From NCBI GenBank assembly GCA_010909165.1, contig MU008158.1:1699478-1763477 (forward strand): a stretch of DNA of 64,000 nucleotides, read 5' to 3'. Shown piece by piece: positions 46,102 to 57,350 of the stretch. The position numbers and the translations under genes were made by a program. The notes beneath the pieces were generated by a model that ran no database searches, was not told the DNA's origin, and saw only the letters and a program-made list of their open reading frames with translations. Position 1 is the stretch's first letter. The number at the start of each line of letters is the position of its first letter. Source of the stretch: Anthoceros angustus (Eukaryota > Streptophyta > Anthocerotopsida > Anthocerotales > Anthocerotaceae).

Positions 46102-47270
46102 TTATGAATATGCTAGCTCTTTTATACTTTTTATGCCCCAGTTTGAATTATGCGGAAATGTATGGTTCCAAAGCTTATGGGCGATTATCTTTTGAACAAT
46201 TTCACTTGGATGATATTGATCAAACCAAGGATATTTTTTTGTGCCAAGACACGCCAGCTTCTCACTAACGCAAGCAAATTGGCTATTGAGAGGTCCATCG
46301 CCACAACATGCTGCATTTTTTTCAAATCCGTGCTTTGTAATATTAGACATAATATCTTTTAATATGTTATATGTTGGTCCAAAGGAAAAATACAAGTCCC
46401 TAAAACCTTCACGACCAATGAATATCTCATTTAACTTACTCATAATAGCATCATTATAGTGCTCCATGTCGGCATTCACAAAATCTATGCATTCACCATG
46501 TGGAAGATACCTGAATCTGTATAATATATTTGGCATACATCCCATATTTGCAAGACCCATGATGGCAAACTTTATTGCGCCCATTTCATGTAGCTTCTTG
46601 ATCCCATCCGATAAATTTTGAAAAAGAGAAATAGTAAAATTGTTCCTAGTTTCTTCATAATTAGTAGCCTGCAACTGGCACCCTTCACTTGGATAATGCA
46701 TGAATGCCCAATCACTATAGCCAACTGAAATAAAAATGATTGATTCTTTCAAATGATTTTTAACCACATTGGAACCTAATATTTGTTCAAGATTTCGAAT
46801 TACTACTTGTTCCATTAATATTATTTGATCATGAAAGGGAATAACATCCCCAATTGATTAAGTCCCATTTTAAGCAATAACCCAGCACCAGCAGAGGCAA
46901 AATTTATGCCTAGTGATACGATACTGGATTGATTACGTGATTCGAAGGGAGATTGGTATCCACTCAACTTGAGATACTTGGTGGCTTATATGTCTATTGC
47001 AAGCTTACCATCAGTATATCTTCCAGTCGAAATATATGTATCAAAGTTTCTGCCATGTGGACCATGATTAGCTTTATAATCAACTTGACGATTTACATTA
47101 TTCCCAACATCTACTGATGAATCGTCAAATACGTAAAGTGCTTTAACGTTGTGAGAAGCATCATTATCATTATTCATAAGGTGATCTTGCGCTTTAGATC
47201 TTGCACGAGGAAGATTGCAAGAAGCATGTATATTTGGTATGCTGCTCAATATCATGCTAGAAAGTAACAT
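46102..47270 (-). pseudogene. GDSL-type esterase/lipase pseudogene
   Basis: A plant GDSL (SGNH) hydrolase remnant, normally a secreted esterase or lipase. Block I reads LYVFDDSSVDVGNN: nucleophile Ser kept, but the usual GDSL is DDSS. GRYTDGKLAID follows, but TAA at 46986-46988 interrupts a frame that continues as ATKYLKLSGYQS and then LGINFASAGAG. Near 46825 a one-base shift is needed to pass from GLNQLG to DVIPFHDQII. The remaining frame has the block III region (ISVGYSDW), GAIKFAIMGLANMGCMP, CCGDG and the catalytic FDQYHPSE (Asp/His). With one nonsense codon, one frameshift and a duplicated 5' end, it is not expressible as a full enzyme. Reading straight through the stop fits the family better than an intron. 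Confidence 0.85.
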
Positions 47271-47430
47271 ATATATAAATAATTTGTAGAATGAGAAGCA
47301 TCAGTATCATTATCCATAAGGCGATCTTGCGCTTTAGATCTTGCACGAGGAAGATTGCAAGAAGCATGTACATTTGGTATGCTGCTCAATATCATGCTAG
47401 AAAGTATAAATAATTTGTAGAATTTCATCC
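47150..47430 (-). repeat. tandem duplication of the GDSL pseudogene 5' end
   Basis: A segment of about 130-140 bp with the signal-peptide region (SSMILSSIPN, HASCNLPRARSKAQD) occurs twice, about 47155-47292 and 47293-47425. The outer copy retains what looks like the original start (MKFYKLFILSSMILSSIPNV). Copies differ by a few substitutions and an 8-9 bp insertion of tata-rich sequence, so the outer start cannot read in frame into the inner copy. Confidence 0.85.
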
Positions 47431-49585
47431 CATATTATATGTAAATAATAGGATACCCATGATTAGAAAATAACAAGCTACAGAAAATTATGATATAGCA
47501 CCATTCAATACATTCAAACGAATTAGACTACAAGAGTATAGTTTTTGTCCCTCTATTTATAATAAATACCTAGATATCTTAGATAAGTTTAACAACTTCT
47601 AATATGAAATTTCTCTAACATTTTCATCGTGGTTGGAGGATCCCAAGCCAACATCTTGCAATGCGTTTCACAAGGTCCCTGACTATCTAGTGGCTTTGGT
47701 GTTTGGTTTGACAAACAAGCCAAGCAAAGAAGATACGAATCTATAATATATTTGGTATATACTCTGCGTGGTCTATGATTTGTGACATGGGCAAACGCCC
47801 TTAGAAGACCTTGTTGTTTGGTGTTAGTGCTTCATGAGGAAGAGTTAATTTGGATGAGGCACATTGTACTCGGATAACCTCCCCCTCCAATTTTGTTTCT
47901 TTCCCTTCTTGCTCTTTACCTCTCTCATTCCAAAAAGACGCGTATCTACTTGCGATAAACAATACTCTTCCTACATTCTAAGAGATAATAAATACCTTAC
48001 ATAGTTTGGTTAGGAGGAGGGTTGATAACACCTTGATATACAGCACGCCTACCCTTGAGGAGCACATCAGCATTATTAGAGAAATAATCCTCCGATTATA
48101 TATGCGAATGCAAGTTTTACATTTAGCGAATGTATAAGTCACGAATTTGCAAGATCGGTAATAAGTTATTTTTCTAATTTACTAATTCGTTATAAGGATC
48201 ATATATTGCATATAACGATAATGAATTAAAGAGCAATAAAAGTTACATTAAAAAGTAGTTTTATGTTTTTGGATAAATGATGATTGAGTGTATCAAATGA
48301 GAGGATCAGCAAGAGTTGAGTTCAAGGAAAATGGTTCAAAGAACTCTTAGAGAGTGCAGATCCACAAGAGTGCTGCGCAAAAAAAAAAATGGCTACTTAG
48401 AATCGGCATAATAACCCACAATCACAGACCAAGACAAAAAACAGAAGATAGGTATATACGCGGCGAAGGCAAAACAAAAAGCAATGCCAATAGAACCCAC
48501 ACAGCTGACCTGACCAATCACACCACCGTAGAGAGTTAGGGCCAACTTTCTGAAGGGTCTTCAGCCAAAACTATCTTCCAACATAATTAAGTTACAGTTA
48601 AGAGTTGTATATTAGAGTAAGACTAAAAATCACAGTAAATGTATATTATGAAGCAATATTTAAGAGGGTCTGAGGCTGCTGCCGAAACCGTTACCCTATT
48701 GGTTCTGTTATTCATTCACTCACCAAGTGTTACGAATTTATGAAAATTGGAAAAACAGATGTCAAGACAAAGAAGAATTGGGGATTCGCTCTTCCCCAAT
48801 CCCAATGCAACTTGGTAGCGAAAGTCGGAGTGACATATAGTGTATGTTTTAATCGAAGTATAAACATTACACATTTCGTTTCGTGTATGGCGTCCTAGCG
48901 CTGGCAGGGCTTGCATTCAATTGGCTTCCGGTGTTGGATCCGCTGCGAAGCTTGTGCCGCTCTGGCGGGATGTAGCAGCACGGGCACCTCCTGGTCGTGT
49001 CTTCCCTGTGCCGGGTGCAGCGCAGTGGTTCCGTACGTGTCCGATTGCGGCCCTGCGTTCGGCCTTGTCGGTGGCGGTAGGCGGTGAGCTGTTGCGGTCC
49101 TCCGTTCCCCGTTCGCTTCCCTGCTTTCATCCTGGCTCGGTGGCCCCCAGCCTTCTTGTGCCAGTCTCCGGGCTTTGTATGACTTGCAATCGAGGGCCGT
49201 GGTGTGTGTCCCGCCCGTTTTAGAAGGTGAGCTTTTGGTGCACAGATTGTGTGGGTGCTGAGGTTTGAGTGGTGTGTTGCATGCGGGGCGAACTCAGGGA
49301 TGAAGGTAGCCTGTGGACTGACGCATAGGCGACTGATTTGGGGAGCTTCCAGCTGGGGCGGATCTGACTAGGCTGAGGGAGAAAGGAACGCTGGGAGGGT
49401 AATTTGGAACGCTGGCCGAGAGCACCAGAACTCGACGAAATTGCGGATGGCTCGTGGGCGCTAGATTGCCGATGGGTGAGCTCAGGGTCGTGAGCGTTAT
49501 CCATGGTGGCACACCTGACTACTGAGGCGGAGGTTGAAGTAGAAGGAGGGGCGGAGACAGAGGTGGCCGCTCCGAATTAAGCAGC
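47431..49585. other. AT-rich intergenic DNA, then ACS-like promoter and leader
   Basis: No coding region is recognised from 47431 to about 48860, which is AT-rich. From about 48900 the sequence becomes GC-rich and runs into the ACS-like gene; it probably contains that gene's promoter and 5' leader. Short frames there show no family resemblance. Confidence 0.5.
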
Positions 49586-50959
49586 ATGAATTGCTGTGTC
49601 AGCAATGGGAATCACGACCAGGCGAAGGGGGGGAACGGCGTGGCCTCCGTAACCAGTTTGTCCGCCCGGGGTCGGAGGGCTATCAGCCCGTTTTCGCCCT
49701 ACATCCAAAAGGCTACCGAGTCCAAGACGAACCTGTGGTCTCCTGAAAATGTGGACGGCTTCTTCAACATGGCGACAGCCGAGAGCGTGCTGTCCTTCGA
49801 CCTGATTCACAGCAAGATAAAGTCTTGCAGGGAGGTGCCGGCTACAGTAGGGCTTTATGCTAACTTCCAGGGAGGGCAGAGGCTGCGGCAAGCCATTGCA
49901 AAGATGATGGAGAGAACGTTCATGGGGGTGACGGTTGATCCCGCCCATATTTGCATTTCCAGCGGTGTGACTGCTGTTTTGGACCTCTTCTTCTTCGGAA
50001 CCTGTGATGTGGGAGATGCCTGTCTGATTCCCGCTCCGTACTTCCCTGCCTTCGACAATGACATGGACATCAGGAACCAGGTTAAGCCTATTCCCATCCA
50101 ACCTGCTGACACTTGCACCTACATCCCAACTGCCAAGGAGATGGAGGCAGCTGTGGCGGAGGCAGAGAAGAAAGGGGTGCGATCCAGAGTGCTCTTGGTG
50201 ACTAACCCCGGGAATCCTTTGGGCACTCTCTACCCTGAGGCTACTTTGAAGGAACTGCTAATCTGGGCTGTCAAGAGGGGCCTGCATGTGTTGTCTGATG
50301 AGATATATGCTAATTCTAAGTTTGGGGCTTCAGCGGAGGAGTTTGTGAGCATGGAGAAGGTGGCCAGCAATGCCATTGCTGAGGGTCTGTTGCCAGCTCA
50401 CCTAGTGGCAGAAAGAGTCCACACAGCTTATGGGATGAGCAAAGACTTTGGGATGAACGGGTTCCGTGTGGGATGTCTTCACACCAAGAACAAGGATCTG
50501 CTCAAGTTCTGGCAGAACATGGGTATGTTCTCTGCCGTCTCCAATGACACCCAGCATGCCCTAGCCGTGATGCTGGAGGATGAGGCGTTTGTGGACTCGT
50601 ATGTGGCTGAAAACAACAAGCGTTTGAAGCACTCGTATGAGGTCCTGACCGCAGCATTGGAGGCTGCCAGTCTCAAGTACATGCCAGCATGTGCTGCTAT
50701 GTTTTGCTGGTTGGACCTCAGGAGCTTCCTGAGAGAACCTACCTTTGAGGCAGAGTTTCAGCTGTGGGAGGAGGTCCACAAGGAGCAGAAGGTGGTGCTC
50801 ACTCCTGGTGAAGCTTGCCACTATGCCGAGCCGGGCTTTTTCCGACTTTGCTATGCATCCATGCCTCCTGACCACCTCAAGGTGGCCTGCTCACGGCTAG
50901 CTGCGTTTGTGGAGAAGAGGAGGAGAAAACGGAAGGCTGTTTCCAGCATAGACTTGTAG
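49586..50959 (+). CDS. ACC synthase-like PLP-dependent enzyme (fold type I aminotransferase)
   Basis: Intronless, 457 residues. The overall order matches 1-aminocyclopropane-1-carboxylate synthases: NVDGFFNMATAESVLSFDL (box 1, Glu kept), CLIPAPYFPAFDNDM, VTNPGNPLGTLYPE (PLP-binding Asn), LSDEIYA (Asp/Tyr), YGMSKDFGMNGFRVGC with the Schiff-base Lys at about residue 286, and FFRLCYASM with the carboxylate-binding Arg. Several ACS hallmarks differ. The usual NFQDYHGLPEFR is shortened to NFQGGQRLR (from residue 93), losing the DYH segment whose Tyr contacts PLP, and the ANE of the GATxANE region is changed. It is therefore best called ACS-like; related enzymes in seed-free plants may act as aminotransferases or C-S lyases rather than making ACC. 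The tail is basic (KRRRKRK). A poly(A) signal follows 50 bp downstream. Confidence 0.85.
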   Translation: MNCCVSNGNHDQAKGGNGVASVTSLSARGRRAISPFSPYIQKATESKTNLWSPENVDGFFNMATAESVLSFDLIHSKIKSCREVPATVGLYANFQGGQRLRQAIAKMMERTFMGVTVDPAHICISSGVTAVLDLFFFGTCDVGDACLIPAPYFPAFDNDMDIRNQVKPIPIQPADTCTYIPTAKEMEAAVAEAEKKGVRSRVLLVTNPGNPLGTLYPEATLKELLIWAVKRGLHVLSDEIYANSKFGASAEEFVSMEKVASNAIAEGLLPAHLVAERVHTAYGMSKDFGMNGFRVGCLHTKNKDLLKFWQNMGMFSAVSNDTQHALAVMLEDEAFVDSYVAENNKRLKHSYEVLTAALEAASLKYMPACAAMFCWLDLRSFLREPTFEAEFQLWEEVHKEQKVVLTPGEACHYAEPGFFRLCYASMPPDHLKVACSRLAAFVEKRRRKRKAVSSIDL

Positions 50960-51616
50960 TTCCTTGAGTAATTCAATCCAATCAGTCCCTGGCATGTTGT
51001 CTGAGGAATAAAACGCAGCTATGTACTTGTTTTGTGTGAAGGAGTTGTTATTGAGGGACTACATGGGCTGAAGGAATGTAATTTGGACACACAACATTTT
51101 GTTTGTAGTACAAACGTTCATCCATGATCATTAACTGATTTCTCATCTGAAAAGCGGTTGCTTGCACGTTTTTGACAGAATTAGGACTTTGAGCGTCCCC
51201 TACTAGAAAGGCCCTTTACCCTTTCCGTCCTAGTACAACTGCACAACGACGAGGTTGTGCTGACCTCATCATGGCGGCCCGCACGATGTCCCGGTTGAAA
51301 AACACCTGCACACGGGTTCGATCTTCGTCGATACCGGAGTTCAAGAGATTCTGACATAGGAATATCACAGCCGTGCAACTCATCACTAACAAACCATCAG
51401 AGTAACTGGGAGAATTTTCAACTCAAAAATTTCGGATAATGACATGCAGCTCCGGCAATCCTACTTATCTGCGTAATCAACTACATATAGGCATCCGCAA
51501 CAACCGCTCGTTCTCGGACATTAACTGCCAATGTCACAATCTAGCCAACTGAAGCAATTAACGAGTTCATTGCTGGACTCGATGTCAGAAGCCTCCATTT
51601 CCCCCTCTTCAAAAAT
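50960..51616. other. intergenic between the ACS-like and RBM39 3' ends
   Basis: Convergent genes meet here. Apart from the poly(A) signal near 51007 and probable 3' UTR of both genes, no coding exon or repeat was found. Confidence 0.55.
51007..51012 (+). terminator. poly(A) signal of the ACS-like gene
   Basis: A canonical aataaa lies 48 bp after the ACS-like stop codon, in a T/G-rich 3' region. This is a plausible near-upstream element for cleavage and polyadenylation. Confidence 0.5.
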
Positions 51617-54600
51617 TTACTTGCTCTCAGGAAACTTCGTCTCATAGGTTTGACTTGTCTGCAGTGAGCCATTGGACTAATCAGAGGACAAAATCATAAG
51701 CACACACAACCAAAGCCACAGATGCATAACACAGATGCAGAACAGAAGGACTCACGTACCATAAATGTTGCGGTTATCATCTTCCCTGCAAACCACCGAG
51801 TGTGCAGCGCACCTTGGGCAGAAACCGCTGCAGCCGTAGAATCGAATCGCAGGTACACATGGCCTGGACTATTCCTGCACTCACCGAACACTCAAACCAG
51901 CAAAAACGCATCAATACCCCGGACAAATCATACACACACATGATGCTGTCCAACGCGTGCAACCTAAGGGTGGTTAGTCAGCCAGCCAACGTATTAGTGC
52001 ATCACATCTTACATCTATCCTACACCATGATCCTGTATCCTTCCCTACTAAATCGCTTACTCCAGGGTTTTGGACATGTCATGGTACACTTCAGACGAAC
52101 ATTAGGCAGAAGAAATGGCAGGCAAATATGTGAATCAAACGGTTGATTCACCCGGAATACATGACCTGCAAGGGGTGCCCTCTGCACATTCACAAGACGA
52201 TTTGTGAACAGGGGACCGTGGTAGGGATCTCAAACCAAAATACCAGCACCAAGCCCCCTCTGGAAGATGTATGGCATCCTCAGGAAGTCGCTGTAATCAA
52301 GAAAATGACTCCTACTTCTACTTCACATCCCACTTGACACTTTGGGCATGCCTGAAGACACAAAACAGGGACAGGTGGGTTCTACCATTCTGTCTACAGT
52401 CTCAGGTGCACAGGCTTAGTTTCATGGCAAAATGTCGGTTTCAATGACATTTTGAGAGATGATGCCATATCACAGCAGCAAAGGCATCTGCAACAGGCTA
52501 GGCTTGCACAACAATCCAGGGTTCCACGGTTAGAAACACAAGGCTATGTCGAAGGGCGCAATTTTGTGGTCGTGTTGAGCATGATGAACACTCTTCAGCT
52601 AGACATCCAGAGTCCCTGGAATAGTCCAATCATGTGTTTTGATTAGCATGCCTTAAGAATGACTACGATGGATATCCTACTCTCTTCACCCAATGCATAC
52701 ACTTCCTAGAGATCAAGGGAGGCATTCGATGTGAACAGAGTCCCTGCTCCACTTACTTATCAACGTGAATGTGCTTGACAACTCCAAACTTTGAACACTC
52801 CTCTTGAACATCCTCCTTGATATCAACATCAAAGTCTGCTTCCGTCTGAAACAAAAGTCACATCAGTGAGTGGCAACACCAAATGGATAATAAAGAGAAG
52901 CAATGTGACTGAGGAGAACTAAAATAAGTTACCTCTGTCTGTGGATCAAACATGTTCTTCAACAGCAGAAACTCGCTGGGTGTCCCGATAGGTTCTGCAA
53001 TAGGAGGTGCAAGACCGACTGCTGCAATCCCTGGGCTCTGAACGCCTGGGAGACCTATCCCAGCAAGTGTGGACTGCCCTAGCAGTGGAGTTGGTACTAA
53101 GGGTGCAACAACAGGGGAGACAGCTGCAAGACCCACCGACGTGCCCAACAAACCCAGTGCAGGAGTTGCTACTGCACTAACAACTCCAGCAGCCCTGCCA
53201 ACAAATTCCACACATATTGATACAGCACTACCATGTGCCAAACGCAAAAGCCTTCAAACAAAATGTGGGAAAGGGGGGATACCCTGTGGCTGTTCCACTC
53301 CGGTCCAGTTTTTGCATCAGGAGTGCTCTTGATCTCGCATTTAGTGACTGCACACAAGTGACGGTAGGTGAACAGATTCATGTTTTCCAACAATCAATTA
53401 ATACCAACCATAAGAACAAGCCATATACCAGGCCACCTCCTTCGTCATCATCTAGTTCCCCAGGGTTCACACCCATGTCCTGCATGCCAATCTGGTCGGA
53501 AACAGCTGAAACCTGCAGACCATACAGCAACACTTTCAGGACCAACGATCTGCTTGATCAGCAAAGACTATGGACTGCCAGACACATTGACAGAGGTCTC
53601 AGACCTTAATTGGACGTCCTGCCAGCTCCAATACACCATTGAGATGTTGTTGTGCTGCACGGGCATCTTCAAGTCGGGCGTACTGGAAGCAAGTTCACAC
53701 AAGGAGACAAAACATGAGGTGAGTACAGGAGCTGAGCTGCACAAACTTTACATCACAATAAGAGCTCAAGCAGAGGCAGACTTACTTGGACAAAACCAAA
53801 TCCTTTACATTGCCCTGTTTCTGGATCTGTGGGTAACTGGACAAGCTCCACTGGGCCAAAAGGTTCAAACACCTAAATCACAACAAGGTGAAACAATTTA
53901 GCAGATTCCTTGCCATAAAATCCAAAGGGAAACCGCAGAAAACACACCACCAGATGCATGACATCAACTACGGGCATCCAATGCAGCACTAGACTAGGAT
54001 TTGTCTTCCCTCTAAGCAGTGTAGTGCACAAGCACAAATTCAACTCTCTACACAGAGGCATGTAAAAGGTGTATTCTTACCTGTCGCAACTGATCTTCAT
54101 TCATATTAAAATGTAGATTCCCAACATACAGACGCCTGGCGCCACCAGAGTAGGGCCCAATGTAGTTAGCACCTCCGGCAACTGCAGTTGTCGAAGGCAC
54201 AAGATTCTTTTCTGCTTCTGAAGGCTTAACCATGACTGGTTGTCCGAGAAGAAGCTGACCAGAAAGAGCAATTGCCATTGGCACAGACATGGCATCATAG
54301 AACTCAATATACCTGTGACGAAGGCATACCACTATCAGGTGCCGCCCATCTTACAGCAGCATGTTCTGACAGCGCCTACATGCAATGTACTGAGACAGGT
54401 GCACACAGGTTGAACTAGAGCTATAGAACCTACCCAACACCTTTTGAACGCCTAGAGTTGCGATCCATTATGAGACGAACATCCCGGACCTGGGGCAAAT
54501 GAAAAGATATACCTCAGAAGAATGCAGATCATATAAAACACAAATTAATGGTGTAACACACTGAGCAAAGAAGCTCAGTCTATGGATATATATACATGCA

Positions 54601-56266
54601 GGAAGAAACTGATATGAAGGGCCCAACAGACATCACCTTTCCAGCTCTGGAGAAGAATTCATATACGTCCCTTTCATCTGCCTTCAAGCATATCTACACA
54701 AACAAAGACAGTGCACAATCACAAGAGGATTAATCATCTTGAAAGGCCCAGGTTGAGTGACGGGTGCAACAAGACACGGACCAACCTCCCATCAACTCAC
54801 TACAGACACTCTAAGCGTTCATCCAGTCCTCAAGACCAGAATCATCCTCTTCATGGGACAGGAGACAAAATGCAGATGCTACACCAAGCAAAGTGTCTGA
54901 TTGAAAGATCTGCCAAATCTTATGACAGCCCCAGAAACTGTGGGGTCCATCGGTCTGAGAAAACTGCTGTCATGGCAAACCAGTTAGCAAGTTGCTTATA
55001 ACAGCAAGAGATAGAAGCTTACACTGCAGAAGAACAGCTAACTTTTCTGACCAATTAGTAAAACCTGCATAAACCAAGATTACCCCCACCCCCCAATCCG
55101 CTGTGCCTAACAAATAATCTCCTGGCGCTTAAGCCCTTAAGTTCAACTCAAAGTGACCAGGAGCGTATTATAATCCAAAACCACATCAACCGAGTCCTGC
55201 ATATTTGGAGTAAATGCAACTACGATCAGTTCCTGTCAGCTTCAGGATCGCCTCGGTGATTGGATAGACACTGGACATCGTGACTCTTTGACATATCCAT
55301 CGACAATGTCCATCAGAAGTGAGAGGCAGCTCTACCTGATATGCGAAGACTGTGCGCTGGTCACGCTCAGGGTCAGCCTCAGGTTCAGTTGCAGCAGCCT
55401 CCTCCTTTCTGTCCTTGCCCTCTCTGGATCGTCTGCAGATAACCCAAGGTTTGACAACAATGAGGGACAGAAACCGGGCAGTCTGAGGTAAAAATTTCAG
55501 GACTAATAAAGCTCATCACTGAACAGAATCAAGCCAGCACCGAGCCTCACCTGTACTCCCTCTCACGATCTCTTTCTCGATCCCTTTCACGATCCCTTTC
55601 ACGATGTGTTTCCCTTTCTTTTTCCCTCTCCTTGTCCTTGTGAGCTTCTTTCTCCCGCAGCTCCCTATCCTTCTCCTTTTCCTTCTCCTTCTCACGGTCG
55701 CGGTCCTTATCGCGGTGACGCTCTCCATCTCTTCCACTTCTTGCACTTCTATCCCGCTCTCTCTCTCTTTCCCCTCTATCTTTCTCGCGCGGCCTGTCTC
55801 GGTCCTTCTCAGATCTTTCCCGTTCTTTTTCTCGCTCCCTGTCTCGGTCCTTGTCCCCTCGTTCACCACGCTCCCTGTCTTTCTCCATCCTTTCTCCCCT
55901 ATCACGGTCTCTCTCCCTGTCAACCCTTTCCCGATCCTTCTCAGCTCCTCGATCCCTGGACCGATGCTCGGGTGACCTATGTCCTGGACCCTTCCGGGCC
56001 CTCTCTCGGTCGCTACGATCTCTATCCCCTCGTTCCCTATCTCCCCGTTCTCTCTCACCCCGATCCCTTTCCTCTTCCTCTGGCCGGGTCCTTTTGCTTC
56101 TGTGATCATGCGCATGGCCATCATCATCATTCCTCCTCTTTGAACTCCGGGACCGATCTCTTCCATTCATTTCTCTGTCGTCTGGCCGACCATCTCCATT
56201 CGATTCCTTGAGTCCTTCGGGGTTCTCTACAGTCTTCTCCAGGTACTCATACTCATCGAAATCCAT
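51617..56266 (-). CDS. RBM39: RBM39/CC1-like SR-related splicing factor
   Basis: A U2AF65-related nuclear splicing factor and coactivator. Thirteen exons were assembled in phase: 55551-56266, 55336-55432, 54637-54693, 54434-54489, 54081-54312, 53786-53872, 53605-53682, 53429-53512, 53283-53347, 52933-53194, 52757-52845, 51760-51874 and 51617-51658, about 659 residues. The N-terminal exon is almost all Arg/Asp/Glu/Lys (RERDRERDRERDRE type), an expanded charged domain of about 200 residues. RRM1 follows (TVFAYQICLKADERDVYEFF, VRLIMDRNSRRSKGVGYIEF), then RRM2 (RRLYVGNLHFNMNEDQLRQ, GQCKGFGFVQYA). After the linker (LDDDEGGGLSLNARSRALLM) comes an Ala/Val/Pro-rich stretch and a C-terminal U2AF-homology motif (FLLLKNMFDPQTE, HVYLRFDSTAAA, RWFAGKMITATFM), ending TYETKFPESK. 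Terminal exons were placed by matching the family end. Confidence 0.92.
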
Positions 56267-56948
56267 CTTCTGTCCGAAGAGCGCAAAGGCCCGAAAAAAA
56301 AAAGGACCAGTTACAGCCCGCCTTTGCTTCCTTGGCAGCTACAGTGCCTCAAATTCGAAACCGCACTTTCCAGGAGGGGACGACCTTCAGCGCGTGAGGA
56401 AAACAAATTCATCGTGCCTGATAAGCAACGCTCCCATGACTGCAAATTGGAAACAGAAGGAAGGGGTCATTGGCGGTAGGAAGCGGTGTACACCATAAGG
56501 AAAACTCCTTCACGGAACAAGAAGACAAGTTCCTGAAAAAAAAAGTACTTGCCAACACAGTCACCAGCATCCCATGACCGATGCACCCAGCCAGTAGGCG
56601 TTCCCCAGACTACCAAACACCTTTGCAGCTGGAGGGCCAACGAAAGGTAGCCCTGTCCAGAAAAAAAATCCTGGACAAGGATTCTCCATTTAACCAAGAT
56701 GGGCGCGTCTCGGAAACGGGAAGACATGAGGGAGCATTGCGCTAACCTGGAGACAGCACACCCAGCCTGCAACAAGTTGTCGCAGCCGACGTGCCGATGG
56801 CACGAATTTTAATTTGAGACGCAACCACCACAGCCAAGCGACGGCGCCACCTCCTGTTGGCTCATCAGCAGTGTTCGAGGGCAGTCTTCCGCGCCGCGAA
56901 CCCTGAGTGCTCTGGCGCGAGCTCGGAGGGAGAGATTATCGAGTTGCC

Positions 56949-56958
56949 AAACCCTAAA
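56949..56958 (+). promoter_or_regulatory. telo-box in the RBM39-YIF1 divergent intergenic region
   Basis: aaaccctaaa sits in the 1.08-kb interval between the RBM39 (minus) and YIF1 (plus) start codons. AAACCCTAA is a known plant promoter motif in growth- and translation-related genes, typically near transcription starts. Its activity here is inference. Confidence 0.4.
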
Positions 56959-57350
56959 GTATTCTTTCTCCCGTCACCGCGTACTGTATGTATATATGTA
57001 GACATATTCGAGTGCTATACCTTGCGAGTGTGAAACAGGGTTTTCTGTGTCCTCGCTCCATTCCTTTCGATCTTGTCTCCACAGTTGTTTTTGTGCGCAG
57101 TGTCCATTAACTGGGGCGCTTCCTATGCGGCAACAAGTGTTGCGGTCGGTAGTTGCAACGGAGAGTAACCCGGCTGTACTGAAGCAGTTGGGGTGGATTT
57201 GTCTGGTGAGCCTCTCTGCAACAGGAAGTAGCGGTAGAATTGGCGAGTTCTAGTTCGTTGGAGCCAAAGGTGGTGTAAATTCCAGCTGAAACGGCCGGTT
57301 TGAGTTGACACGACTGAGTGTGCTTCTTCCTCGGATATCCTTCGGCCAAG

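Noticed and set aside
46989-47006. A GT donor (ggtaagc) that would end a first GDSL exon
   Set aside because: Reading through instead restores conserved family sequence directly after the TAA, so a nonsense mutation explains the data better than an intron.
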